The notes beneath the pieces were generated by a model that saw only the letters and a list, made by a program, of their open reading frames with translations, made no database searches and had not been told where the DNA came from. Shown here piece by piece: positions 22,501-33,249 of a stretch of 64,000 nucleotides of DNA. This DNA is from Isochrysis galbana (taxonomy: Eukaryota; Haptophyta; Isochrysidales; Isochrysidaceae). Each line of letters opens with the position of its first letter. The first letter of the stretch is position 1. The DNA lies in assembly GCA_018136815.1 (NCBI GenBank), contig CM030940.1, forward strand, positions 3,032,601 to 3,096,600, written 5' to 3'. The position numbers were made by a program, and so were the translations under genes.

Positions 22501-22845
22501 GACCTCCCGGTAGCTGGGATGGAGTGATCGTCAGTCTTCCGCGTAGACGGTTTAGGCTGCCCTGTAGGCTTTCCCTTTGTGAGTATTTTTATTGTGAACT
22601 TGCGTCCAGTATTGTTGTGTTTATCCGGATTGGGGCGACAAAGAATGCGGTTGCATAACTCATGATACATAATCGATCGGGAGGTGGTTTTACACAACAT
22701 TCGGTACATTTTTTTTGAGAGTGTAGGAGAGCAAACGCCCTCCGGCTCCGCCATGGTCTCGGCTGCTTTGTGGCACCGAGGAGGAAGTGCGCGCTTATGC
22801 CCGCATAGCGCTTTCGTACATAACGTTAGCTTTTCCCATGGCCAA

Positions 22846-23842
22846 AGCCTGTAGGCCTAGGTCCTAGGTATTTCGTGACAGGATTAACATAATCTAATCT
22901 TCATAGTACCACGAGCGCTTCCTATGGGCGAAAGGGATCCCCAATATGTCGTTAATGGGCTGCTAGGAAAAGGGAAGCGTTCCGTGGAATCACTAGCGTC
23001 TATGAGCATAGCACAGCTTTCTGACAAGGACTGGTTGGACTTCAGTGATGTGGAAAGTGACATAATTAATGTATATGTGTATTTGTGAAGAGCTCCGAGT
23101 TGACTCCCATTTCAGCGAAGAGCTCAACAAATACAAACATTGGGATTGTAGTGCCGTGAGAGAAAGCATCGAGTATGTGAAGAAAGAAGTGTTCGAAGCT
23201 GTCGCAGCCATGGTAATGCGTACCGCAAGAGGTATACTTGCACAAGGACATGATGTCCCAATCCAGCTGGCGTTCTCCTCAACTGTACATTCACCTACAT
23301 CGAGCTTTTGGTTGGAACATGTGAGGACCAATGTAGAAAGAAATCAGGAAGGTTTTCAGAACGCCGTCTGGGGTACCCTTCGGTGGATGTTCGGTCCAAG
23401 CATCGAGTGGAAAGTCCCCAGAATAGATACCATCAAAGCTGCAAAATCGATAAAGGGTACAAGACGTGGGACTACATGCTCAACTTTCTGTGACTTGATG
23501 AGTACCAAGGCCTGTGCGCGGAAACGTTGCCACGGGGCCTGTGCAAGTGCAATGTGTTCTGCTTCATGCGCGGCTTTCTCTCGCTCTCCCTCTCCCTCTC
23601 CCTCTCTCTCGCTCCCCCTCTCGCCCCGCGCGCTCTCGCGAACTCCCACTTGCGACCCCCCCCCCCCGGCGTAACGTCCATAGTTAGTATGTAAACCCCC
23701 TCCGTACGCCATGTACGCGCCCAAATATGCAGTAAATATGTGAACCATGCACAAATATGTGATCGATATGTAATCCGGAAATTTTGACCCAAATATGTAG
23801 TTCAATATGTCACATATTTCTACCTAGGCCTATCGCTGGCCC
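22846..23842. other. Possible DNA-transposon remnant
   Basis: The left edge has TAGGCCTAGGT and the right edge has ACCTAGGCCTA, an inverted match of 11 bp. ATATGT/CATATTT motifs cluster inside the right edge (23720-23820). The interior has short open frames without recognised domains. No target-site duplication was found. A pair of AvrII/StuI-like palindromes by chance is the alternative. Confidence 0.3.
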
Positions 23843-23844
23843 AA

Positions 23845-24020
23845 GTCGGCCTGGGAGTGCGAGTCCTGACCCGCGCTCACTGGGGGTCTGGGTCAGTGTG
23901 TTGAGTGCTCAGCCCATGCCAGGAGGCAGGGCATGAGAGTGTGCCTGACGCCCCCCCCCCCGGAGCGAAGTTAGTGCCCGGTGAAGGGGGGCGCAGAGTG
24001 CCCCCATTGCCCCCTATATA
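23845..24020 (+). repeat. Hairpin-bearing retroposon fragment
   Basis: Related to 52925-53230 (-) and 63390-63582 (+): a GGGTCTGGGTCA block, a hairpin at 23908-23937 (CTCA-GCCC-TGCC arm, loop AGGA, two bulged A), a C-run and a CCCCCATTGCCCCC end. Confidence 0.6.
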
Positions 24021-24039
24021 AATATAACAATAGGTTGAT

Positions 24040-24496
24040 GACCCATACCCTTTATTCACGATAGGCACAAAATGCAACCTAGACCCCAGTGTAGAGCTCC
24101 TGACGCTAACCGCCAAGCTGGGGGTGGCGCATATAATAGTCGAGGAGCCCAAGACAAACCGCACGCCCGAGACGCAGCACGCAGCCATGCTACTAGTGGA
24201 TCGACACTTATGCGTAGCGATACACCGGGATTCAACATGCTCCCGTGACATAACCAACCCCAGCACACCACATACCAAACACTCAAAAGGCCTGCCCCGA
24301 ACCCGCACTCTGAACCAGGCTCAAGGTAGCGCGCGCCTGAGCCGTACCCCGGAGTACCGAAGAGCCAAAGGAATGATGGGAGGAAAGTGAGGAGGCAGAG
24401 GAAAGGGCGGTGTCAGCGGATAGGTAGAGGTACCTGCAGTTCTAGCGTAGCTAGTAGGTGTTAGCCCCGAATCTTCAGATGTTTTTTCTTCGAGGG
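24040..24496 (+). mobile_element. LINE fragment with GAATCTTCAGA tail
   Basis: The left part may encode an APE-endonuclease start (LTAKLGVAHIIVEEPKT). It passes into a 3' UTR shared with 32968-33249 (-), 40490-40665 and 41560-41742: CACTCTGAACCAGGC, then CTAGTAGGTG and GAATCTTCAGATG followed by a T-run. Everything between the endonuclease start and the 3' UTR is missing. Confidence 0.6.
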
Positions 24497-25264
24497 CCTG
24501 AGCATAGGGCTTCACTTATCATTCACAGCTTCATTCTTCGAACAACTGAGGCGCCCAGCACATGCTACATGTAAGGGGTTTTGCATTTAGCTCGCCGCAG
24601 CATACACTTCCCACCGCTTGCCAAGTGGGTCGCATCGATCATCTGAGAACGGATGGTCGAATGCAAAGGGAGAACACATCCAACAGCCTCCCAAACAAAA
24701 CTGGGAAGAGCGGGCCAACAGCTCAAGATGGTCTTTAGGAATGCATTAGGGCCCGCCATCTTGCGCAAGTCCCATTGCCCATATGCAACAAGCCGAATGA
24801 ATGGTCCAAGCACGCACACCGCGCCGGTGCTCATTGCCGACCGTGAGATCTTACGTTTTACTTCAGACTTTTCTTCAGACTTTTCGTTGTGAAGTTCTCC
24901 TCTCTCTAAAGTCGACGTCGACTCGTCAACATGTGATGTATCAGCCCGCATAGCTGCCTCGTCCGATCCTTCCGTCGGACAAGACGGTAACAAACGGTTT
25001 GCATACTAATGTGAGGTGCGAGCACTGTCCATGCTTCATTACAATGCAGAGGTCACACGCGAGGCTGTCTCAAGCCGCTAATTTCGCTCGCTTGCAACCG
25101 CTAGTAAGCCAAAGCAAGGCAATTGTAAGATGTTGAGGTTCTGGGCATTTCTTTGTGTGGATCCGCAATCCCGGTCGTCCAAAGAGCACAACGAAGATGA
25201 GTGTTGGTGAATGCAGTGCGAGCATCGCCTCGGGGTGGGGTGCGTTCCCTGCGAGCGAAGGCGG
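24497..25264. other. Unassigned DNA downstream of the COQ10/EF-hand gene
   Basis: A minus-strand frame at 24565-24993 (142 codons, with GPFIRLVAYGQWDLRKMAGP) reads protein-like but matches nothing I recognise. It may be part of an old insertion or an unrecognised exon. Confidence 0.3.
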
Positions 25265-27046
25265 CTAGCTGTTGTGGTTGGAAGCTTGCTCAAGTAGTAG
25301 GCCGGAGTCTAACGTTGCCGCAATCTCAGGGTTCCTACGGCAAGCATCTCGCCAGGCCTCGAGCGTCACTGCCCCAGTGGCGTCAGTTTGGATGCCCTCC
25401 AGCATCTCATCCACGACAGAGTCCACCTAGCAGGGGTAAAGGGGTTTGCAGTCCAGCGGGGATGATTCGCCTCCCGTGGGCCCGTGACTCGGTCAGACGC
25501 AACTGCAATCGGACGCAGGGCCTCGTACCTGCGAAGTCATCTTGTTTATCGCCTCACATGCTGCCGTCACCGCCGTGTTGCTAATGCTCTTACGTTCGCT
25601 ATCGGCGATTGAATGGCGGCGGAGCTGCTGTTGCACAATGAGTGGTGATACCGCCTTGGCCAATGACAGCTGTCTCTTCATCGAGGCGACGAGGTCATCG
25701 CGCTCCAGCTTCCCCGAGCGGTTCACATCGAGCTTCTCGAACGTGAAGACTTGCTTCTCCTCCTCTGAGGCATTTGTTAGCATCCACAAATGGGACACAA
25801 ACTCGTCGCGGGTCACAGCGCCGTTGCCATCTGCGTCGAACTCGACAAAGAGTACCGCTGTAAGCAACGATCGCGAATCTATGGCCTCATCAGCACTCTG
25901 AATGCCCACGTCATTGAGAGCCGAGATGCTCGCAGCCGCCTGCACTACCTTGCCCACTGTGGACGCCGGTTGGATGACTAGTTGCAAGACGCCGGAGCTA
26001 GTGCCAGGCAACGAGGCTAGCGCGCCGTTCCTACACCCAAGAGAACGGCACGCCTCGACGAAGCGACCCAAACTGAGGGCGTCGTTCAGTGCGTGCGCCT
26101 CAAAGGCGCGCTCGACGTCGGCGCGCCACTTCGGATCAATACGCAACTTCGATAGCAACGAGTCCGAGTTGCAGGTGGAGGCCGTGCGCTGTGATCTACG
26201 ACGCTCCGTCGAATCCTGGGCCTGCTCGTCCTGGGCGATGCTTAACCCAGAGGAGCATGAGTTGGTACCCGACTCGGGGCACCCTCCCACGTCTCTGCTC
26301 GTACTGCCGCCGCGGGCCTCCGCCTTGCCAACGCCAGTCAAGGGCTGCACTAGGCTTCGTGGAGAGTTGCCAGTGGGCCACTCATATCCCGTGCCCACGC
26401 TATCCACGGGCAACCCCTCGCCATAGAGTTCCACGCACCGCTGCTTGAAGGCATTCACCTGCTGACCAGCGAACTGGTCCATGATCGCGCGCAGCAGCTG
26501 ATCGTGCGCATGGGCACGGAGTTGCATCTCAATGCTAAGGCTAAGCTTGCATGCGCCCGCAGCAAAGCTCCTCGCGTCAGCGAGCGTATCCCCTCCAGGC
26601 GTGGCTCCCGCCGCGAGTCTCGGCCCCCCCAAGACAATTGGCTCAAAACGCCACACTGTACGCATTCGCTTGAAGAGCCTCGCGTCGAGAGCCTCTGCGA
26701 CAACCTCGCTTGGACGGTGCAGCTGCACCCTCGATGTGTACTCCTCAGCTATGCCCATGTAACCGAGGCCAAGTGTGGCGTCGAAGGCGTCATCCGTGTG
26801 CGTGCGCAGCACGCGCGACCGCGTGCAAAGCGGCACGAACTCAGCATACCGTCCCACGTCAGCCACGACCGCGAAGAGTGCCTCTGCTGACCAGCCGACG
26901 GTCTCACTCCGCTCGAAGCAGCGAAGTGGCGGGGAGGGCACGAGTGAGAGCCAGCCGCGCGCGTGCGAGCGGAGCGGCAAGGCGCGCCGGCTGCACAGCA
27001 TCCAGCTAGAGGGAAGAGAGAGAACGCAGGCGAGAGGGGAGGACAT
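25265..27046 (-). CDS. COQ10-type START domain fused to EF-hands (2 exons)
   Basis: Exon 1 is 27046-25529 and exon 2 is 25426-25265, with a GTACGAGG donor and a CTGCTAG acceptor, giving 559 residues. The first 30 residues are basic and look mitochondrial. Residues about 45-210 match COQ10/polyketide-cyclase START proteins (SAEALFAVVADVGRYAEFVP; RMRTVWRFEP; VNAFKQRCVELYG), which bind coenzyme Q and support respiration. After a Ser-rich linker there is a helical region and two good EF-hand loops: D404-A-D-G-N-G and D440-V-N-R-S-G. Exon 2 adds a helical tail resembling the last EF-hand helix of calcineurin-B-like proteins. The fusion lies within one exon, so it is not a splicing guess. It suggests calcium control of a quinone-binding protein, which is inference. 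Confidence 0.85.
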
Positions 27047-28020
27047 GGAGAGAGAGGGATAGGGGTTAGGAAGAAGGGCCGTGGGCGGCGTGCCTCACAT
27101 CGACCGCAGCAGTCTCTCCGCCCCCTCGCGCTCAACTCCCCAAACAATATCTCTCGTTAGAAATTCATATTCACATATTAATAAAACAGGGAGGCCAGCG
27201 GGAATGAGGATTGAAGCTGATTGATGGATGCTAATCGCGATTACTAATCCTCAGAGTTTTCTTGTTTTGTAGTTTGTAGTGTTGGGTGATGGGGCATCAG
27301 TACTGACATCAGCTTTTCATATCAGTATTAGTTCACCTCGAGCTGATAACTGATATCAAATATCAGCAGTTGGTAGCAGGAACAGGAAGAGGGGAGAACA
27401 CAAAACACAGAGCCCCCTCTCCTTGCTCCTTGCTGCATCCAAAAAAAAATCTGTATTCTGTTGTTCGTCGTTCCGTCAAGCAAAAGCAAAAAGCAAAAGC
27501 ATCAACGTCGGCCCCTAGGGGTAGGCCAAAATATCCACATATCCACGATTTTTCGCCCAAATATCCATGGGGGATATCTCCGATATATCTCAAAGTTCAG
27601 CAGCCCAAACAAATATCTCAAGAAATATCCATAGATATCTCTCGCTTTCGCGTCTATTGCACCGCATCCCCGCGCGCATCGCCACACATGCGCATGCCAC
27701 CGTGTCCACTAAAACTAAAATCTGGGCCTTGGTTTTTGTTGCTCCTTCTCACACTATCCTTAATATTCCCCTAATCTAACACCAATACAATACATGTGGT
27801 GTGATGATGCATAGGCATAGGTAACACAAACATTATTCGATTACAGACACTAACGGACGACACGATCACTTCGACACACGGTCTCGCTGGTTGCTATTAA
27901 ATCGCAACATGATGGAGGCCTCAACCTGATCCGCCAAAGATTTAACACGATCAACACCAAAGACACACTGCACACTGGAGCAATGAGAAGACTAAGGCAT
28001 GGAACACCCCCCCACCGGCA
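27047..28020. other. Intergenic DNA with TGATATCA and ATATCC motifs
   Basis: No gene. At 27300-27370 several ATCAGTACTGA/TGATATCA motifs cluster, and at 27520-27650 AAATATCCA motifs repeat. Both resemble subterminal repeats of DNA transposons, but no ends were found. Confidence 0.35.
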
Positions 28021-28199
28021 CCATCTAGATGCAAGTAGATAGTCATTTTATTCAGCCATCTAGATACAGTAGATAGTGCTCCACAGCCATCTAGATACAT
28101 CTAGATGGTGGTTTTGGCCGCTAGATACCTAGATAGTCTAGATACCTAGATATCTTCTCGATATATTTGTAGTATGCACCGGACTTATTTATACGGTCG

Positions 28200-28571
28200 T
28201 TGCGCCTCCCGCCCCCCGCCCCCGCCCCCGCCGCGTCCCCCCCCCCCCCCCGAGCCAACCGAATGTCGGCCGCCATGCGGCAGCGGCAGCCGTACCGCAA
28301 GATAGAAGATAGCAACTTGGACCTGGATGTGTTGAGGCGGCTGGTGGAGAGCGCCCGCGATCACCACTCGCCAGCGGATGTGACCATCGGCCGGCCTGAG
28401 GGCTTGCCAACGCTAGCCAAGATGGCGCGGCAGTACCTCGGACGGCCGGCTAGCTCGGCGGGCGCAGAGCGCATGTTCTCCAAGGCAGGCAAACTTCACG
28501 ATGACCTGAAGGCCTCGCAAGTCGACGAAACCCTGGAGCATGCTCTGCTTGCTGCAGCCAATTATGAATAG
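28200..28571 (+). pseudogene. hAT transposase C-terminal fragment
   Basis: Encodes LPTLAKMARQYLGRPASSAG followed by ERMFSKAG, the signature of the hAT C-terminal dimerisation domain, and ends ALLAAANYE-stop. The catalytic part is missing. The flanks carry TCTAGATAC motifs (28025-28160) on the left and TATCTAGATATC/AAGTACTTAG motifs (29050-29205) on the right, as expected of subterminal repeats. Terminal inverted repeats could not be matched. Confidence 0.8.
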
Positions 28572-30600
28572 TGTGAGTGTGTAGCGAGTGTGTGTGAGTG
28601 TGAGAGAGATGGCGCGTAGGTGCACTCTTCATCTGTCCTCCTTGGGCTGGTCTCCCTGTGCTCGCTGTTCCAGCCCCCCCCTACCCACATGGAGGTGGGT
28701 AGTGGAAATCGGATGTGGGTAGGTGAGTAGGTGAGTAGCACGATACCCAGTTATCTGGTTACAGGCCTTATTGTGGTGTGCACAGACGGGGCGCGGTTCA
28801 ATCGAGCGCGTGTGTGCCCACACACGCACGCCACACCGCACGCCGCAGCACGGCCAATGCCCATGAATAAGCACCACCTGCTAGACATGGTGAATGGTGA
28901 ATGGCGGCACCGTCAGGGGGAGGGGGAGGGGGCAATGGGAGCGGAGAAAAGGCGAGGAGGGCGTGGGCGTGGGCGGGCGCACAATGGCTCAGTAAAGAGT
29001 AAACCGTAAAGCCACAAACCCAAACAAATAAAAATAGAAAACACTAGAAACTATCTAACCAATTATCTAGATATCTCAGTTATCTAAGATAACTGGCTAG
29101 ACTTTGGCATTATCTCGAAGTAAGTATAAATACTTAGCTGCGGGCACTATCTTTAAGCAGGTACTTAGCCACGAGTCACTATATCTACTTCTAAGTACTT
29201 AGTGTTAGTGCTCACAAGACCCTGTTCCTGTTCCACGCCTTACTATAGGCACACACTCCTTTGTTGGCAGCCACACGTTGCGCCTTCTTCAATGGTCCTC
29301 GCGACCCGCCTTGTCGGTTATGCTCGCGAATAACCATCGCTACTCTGCCCATGTCGATCAATTCGTGCTCGGCGCGCGACTGGGCATGCCAGGATGATGG
29401 GCTCAGAAACTCGCCGGAGTTGTTCATCCTTGCCTTCATCACACATAGCCTAGGTGGCTTGCGCCGGCGGAGCGGCTTCACGGTGTCAAGTATCAAGTAC
29501 CTCCGTCGCCCACCGCAAACAGAAAGCAACCTACGGCAGGCGGCACAGGAAGGAGGGAGCAGAGGTAACAGAGTGATCGCGACGCCAAGGCGAGGGGGCG
29601 GGGCGACGCAGAGGGGGCGGCCTTCGATGACCTCCACGTTCCTGTCGAACAGCTTCGGCTGGTGACTGGTGATTGGGAGGTTGAAACATCGTGACCGTCT
29701 TCACCACCGCCTTCCGCCTTCCCGCGCGCCTTGCCAACCTTCTCCACCTTCACCTCGGACGGTGTCAGGTCGCGACTGCGATCCGTTGCGGAGGGGATGG
29801 TTTGAGGGAGGGAGGGCTGGGTCTGTGTGCCGCACGAGGAGCTGTATGACATGGGATGGGGGTGGGGTGGTGGGGTGGGGCGGGGTAGGTGGGGGGGAGG
29901 GGGAAGGGCGGGGGGGGCGCGCGCAAGTGCGAGTTCGCGGGAGGGGCGGGGGGAGGGGGGAGGGGGGGGGGGAAGGCTCGCGCCAACTTTTCTTGGCAAC
30001 GCTCTCCCGCGCTTCTAAAACCAAGCGCCATTGCCGATTTTATGATTGGGAATTGGGAGATCTACCCAGGCCTAGGAGGGGCCCCATTTCACATCCGGAG
30101 GCCTCCTGGGGCCTTCCTATGGCCCCTGGGGGCTCCCTATATAGCCATATGTACTCTAGACACATTGACCGTCCTCCAGGAGGATAAGGCATGTACGAGG
30201 GTTAACGTGAAGCAAGGGCTGCGAGTAGCAGACGGAGCCGTTCAGATGCAGCTGCACGACCCGCACGGAGGTAGAGGTAGAAAGTACGAGGCACTACTGT
30301 ACTACGTACTACGGACGACGTACTACTAGAAAGTTTCGTCAGTCATCAAGCCCCAGCGCGCCCGTCGAGGACCCCCCCCCCCCCTCCTCCCCTTCCCCTT
30401 CCCTCCCCCCCCCCCGCACAACCGCCGGCCGCCTCCCCCCCCCTCCTCCTCCCTCTTCCTCCCCCCCCCCCCCTCTCTCTCTCTCTTCCTTCCACCTCGC
30501 AGGTTCTCTCTCTCTCCTCTTGTCCTCTCTGGCTCCCCTCTCAGCTCGCGCGCGCACACGCGCTCCCTCTCTCTCTCGCTCTCTCCTCCATTGATGATGC
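28572..30600. other. Repeat-rich DNA between the hAT fragment and the ACAD gene
   Basis: Contains GT-rich and G/C-run stretches (28660-28680, 29840-29970, 30370-30480). A minus-strand frame at 29212-29637 is protein-like (SWHAQSRAEHELIDMGRVAM) but not identified. At 30226-30252 a motif AGCAGACGGAGCCGTTCAGA is shared with the duplicated 118 bp repeat near 56.2 kb. From 30460 on, the CT-rich leader of the next gene begins. Confidence 0.4.
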
Positions 30601-30912
30601 TCTTTTCCTCCTTTGTCCGGACTTCGCATTTCTGCCTATTCCTCTCTTCCCGCTTACTTTTCAGAGAATGGGGGGTGGGTGGAGGTCTCTCTCTGGGTGG
30701 GGTGGGGTGGGGGCGGGGTACGTGGAGAAGAAGAGAGAGAGAAAGAGCGAGGAGGAGAGGGAGAACAGGAAGAGTAGGAGAGAAGAAAGAGGGAAGAGGG
30801 GGGGACTGGAGCTGTGGCGACGCACGAAGCCCCGGCGAGATCCCCCTCCCCCGGCCCGCCGCCCCCCCTTACCTCCCCCGCCCCGCTCCCCCTCCCTCGC
30901 CCCCTGCCATCC

Positions 30913-32811
30913 ATGCGTGGGATGCGGCGCTCGGCGACGGCGCTCTCGGCCGGTCGCCACTTCCTCGCCCCGATCCGTGCGCGCGCCTACCACGCTCCTG
31001 TTCGTGAGATGAACTTCCAGCTCTACGAGGTGCATCACTTCGAGGACCACTATGCCCAGCTGGCCAAGGTGGGCGTTGGCACGGCGTGCGACCGCGAGAC
31101 GGTTGACATGGTCATTGAAGCGACCAAAACAATGGCGGAGGACGTGCTCGCACCCCTCAACGAAGGTGGAGACACCGTGGGCTCCACGTGGAAGGATCCA
31201 AACACCGTCATCACCGCGCCCGGCTTCAAGGACGCCTACAAGATGTACGCCGAGAACGGGTGGCAGGCGCTTTCCTTCCCCGAGAAGTATGGCGGTCAGG
31301 GCCTACCCATGTCTCTTGCGCTCATCCAGTCAGAGATGATCGCCGCCGCCAACTGGACCTGGCTCATGTTCCCGGGTCTGTCAAAGGGAGCCATCAACAC
31401 CATCTACGCCCATGCGACGGACGAGCTCAAAGAGAGCTGGTTGCCTCCTCTGATCTCTGGCGAGATGACAGGCACCATGTGCTTGACAGAGCCTCAATGC
31501 GGTTCCGATCTAGGACAAGTGTCCACTAAGGCAGTGCCTATCGAGGGCAAGCCAGGCGAGTACACCATCACTGGGACCAAGATATTCATTTCTTGCGGCG
31601 AGCACGACTTCACCGACAATATTGTGCACTGCGTGCTCGCTCGGCTTCCCGACGCGCCGCCCGGGACACCAGGTATCTCCCTCTTCCTCGTACCGAAGCG
31701 CCATATTGCTGGTGAGAAGGCGGGCGAGCTAAACTCTCTTGGAACGTCGCGCATCGAGAACAAAATGGGCTGTCACGGATCTCCCACTTGCCAGATTGAG
31801 TTTGATGGCGCAACAGGCTGGCTCATTGGCACTCCAAACAGAGGTCTCAATCACATGTTCACCTTCATCAACACCTCGCGGCTTGGCACTGCAGTCCAGG
31901 GCGTTGCCGCTGCCGAGCTCGCCTTCCAAAACTCCCTGTGGTACGCCAAAGAGCGCCGCTCGATGCGTTCGCTTTCCGGCCCTAAGGAACCCAACCAAGT
32001 TGCTGACGCCATCATCCATCAGCCCTCCGTCCGCACCATGCTGCTGACGCAAAAGGCAGTGTCTGAGGGCGGACGTTCCATGGTGTACGAGTGTGCCAAA
32101 ATCGCTGACCACATGCAGCAGGCAGAGGAGGCCGGTGACGAGAAGAAAGCCAAGGAGATGGACTCGCAGCTCGCGTTCTTGACGCCAATTTTGAAAGGCT
32201 TCCTTACAGAGGTAGGCAAAGAGGCCGCCGACCTCGGAATCCAGGTGTACGGTGGGCATGGGTTCATCAAGGATAACAAGGCGGAGCAGGTGTTCCGCGA
32301 CGTGCGCATTGCCTCACTATGGGAGGGGACGACCCAGATTCAGGCGCTCGATCTTCTCGGACGCAAGATCATGTTGGGCAAGCTCAAGCCTATCAATGAG
32401 CACGTAGCAAAGCTACGAGCACTGTGTGCTCCACACCTTTTCTCGAGCGACTCCGGTCTACGCAAGCACTCCTGGGACCTGATGTACCATGCGCTCGAGT
32501 GGCAGTACCTCACGTATCGAGTCGCAGCGCGTGCCTCCTCCAATAAAGAGGCCATCTCAGCCTCATCGGTCGACTACCTCATGTATGGTGGCTACGTCAC
32601 CCTCGCAGCGCATTGGCTGCAGATGGAGGCAGCTGCGGCCGTGGGGACTACCGAGGAGGCTGCCTTCTACGAAGCTAAGCGGCAGACTTCCAATTTCGTC
32701 TTTGAACGGCTGCTCCCTCGCACAAGCGCGCACAAGGCGGGCATTCTTGCGTCGGTTTCCTCCCTCTCGGATATGAAAATCGACAACTTCTCGTTCGACC
32801 ATGCCTGTTAG
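30913..32811 (+). CDS. DmdC-like acyl-CoA dehydrogenase, mitochondrial
   Basis: 632 residues in one exon. ATG 30913 follows a C/T-rich stretch and opens a basic leader (MRGMRRSATALSAGRHF) typical of mitochondrial import. The body matches the large ACAD subgroup that includes DmdC (3-methylmercaptopropionyl-CoA dehydrogenase): DVLAPLNEGGDTVG, LSFPEKYGGQGLPMS, CLTEPQCGSDLG for FAD binding, ENKMGCHGSPTC, YGGHGFIKDNKAEQVFRD, and the catalytic Glu471 in WEGTTQIQALD. A C-terminal extension of about 130 residues is typical of this subgroup. It transfers electrons to ETF, whose alpha subunit is encoded at 51460. DmdC acts in demethylated DMSP breakdown, but the same subgroup also handles ordinary acyl-CoAs, so the substrate is not settled. 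Confidence 0.9.
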   Translation: MRGMRRSATALSAGRHFLAPIRARAYHAPVREMNFQLYEVHHFEDHYAQLAKVGVGTACDRETVDMVIEATKTMAEDVLAPLNEGGDTVGSTWKDPNTVITAPGFKDAYKMYAENGWQALSFPEKYGGQGLPMSLALIQSEMIAAANWTWLMFPGLSKGAINTIYAHATDELKESWLPPLISGEMTGTMCLTEPQCGSDLGQVSTKAVPIEGKPGEYTITGTKIFISCGEHDFTDNIVHCVLARLPDAPPGTPGISLFLVPKRHIAGEKAGELNSLGTSRIENKMGCHGSPTCQIEFDGATGWLIGTPNRGLNHMFTFINTSRLGTAVQGVAAAELAFQNSLWYAKERRSMRSLSGPKEPNQVADAIIHQPSVRTMLLTQKAVSEGGRSMVYECAKIADHMQQAEEAGDEKKAKEMDSQLAFLTPILKGFLTEVGKEAADLGIQVYGGHGFIKDNKAEQVFRDVRIASLWEGTTQIQALDLLGRKIMLGKLKPINEHVAKLRALCAPHLFSSDSGLRKHSWDLMYHALEWQYLTYRVAARASSNKEAISASSVDYLMYGGYVTLAAHWLQMEAAAAVGTTEEAAFYEAKRQTSNFVFERLLPRTSAHKAGILASVSSLSDMKIDNFSFDHAC

Positions 32812-32967
32812 AACTACTACTATGTGGTACAACGAACCCAGCGTGCCAACGTGTCGTCTGTGTGAGTCAGATCTGTCGTCTTTGCAATTTGAGAGCGTTA
32901 GGCGTGATTACAATTCACTCTCAATCATGCCCACCTGGGCGAGTGCCCGGCGCTGACGAGCCTATTC

Positions 32968-33249
32968 AACATCATAAAAAAACACATCTGAAGATTCTCG
33001 GCTACACAACTGCTATATCAAGGTTTCCCTGTTTCTACTTCTAAAACAAACATCTGAAGATTCCGGGCTACACACCTACTTAGTAGGGTACTTCCCTATC
33101 CCTACTGACACCGCCCTTAATTTCCCTTCCCTCCACCTCCTCTCCTTCCCCCCTTCATTCCTTTGTCAAACTTTGTCGTCGGTATCCGAGGTCCGGCTCA
33201 GGTGCGCTACCTTGAGCCTAGTTCAGAGCGTGGGTTCCGGGCAGGCCTG
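32968..33249 (-). mobile_element. Tandem LINE 3' ends (GAATCTTCAGA tails)
   Basis: On the minus strand a 3' UTR starts GGCCTGCCCGGAACCC and ends GTAGCCCGGAATCTTCAGATG with T-rich DNA at about 33050. About 45 bp further on comes a second tail, TGTGTAGCCGAGAATCTTCAG, with a T-run at about 32975. It lies directly next to the interrupted gene at 33250. Confidence 0.75.

Noticed and set aside
30326-31050. Glu/Arg/Gly- or Pro-rich frames before the ACAD gene
   Set aside because: Products of CT/GA tracts and C-runs; no domain.
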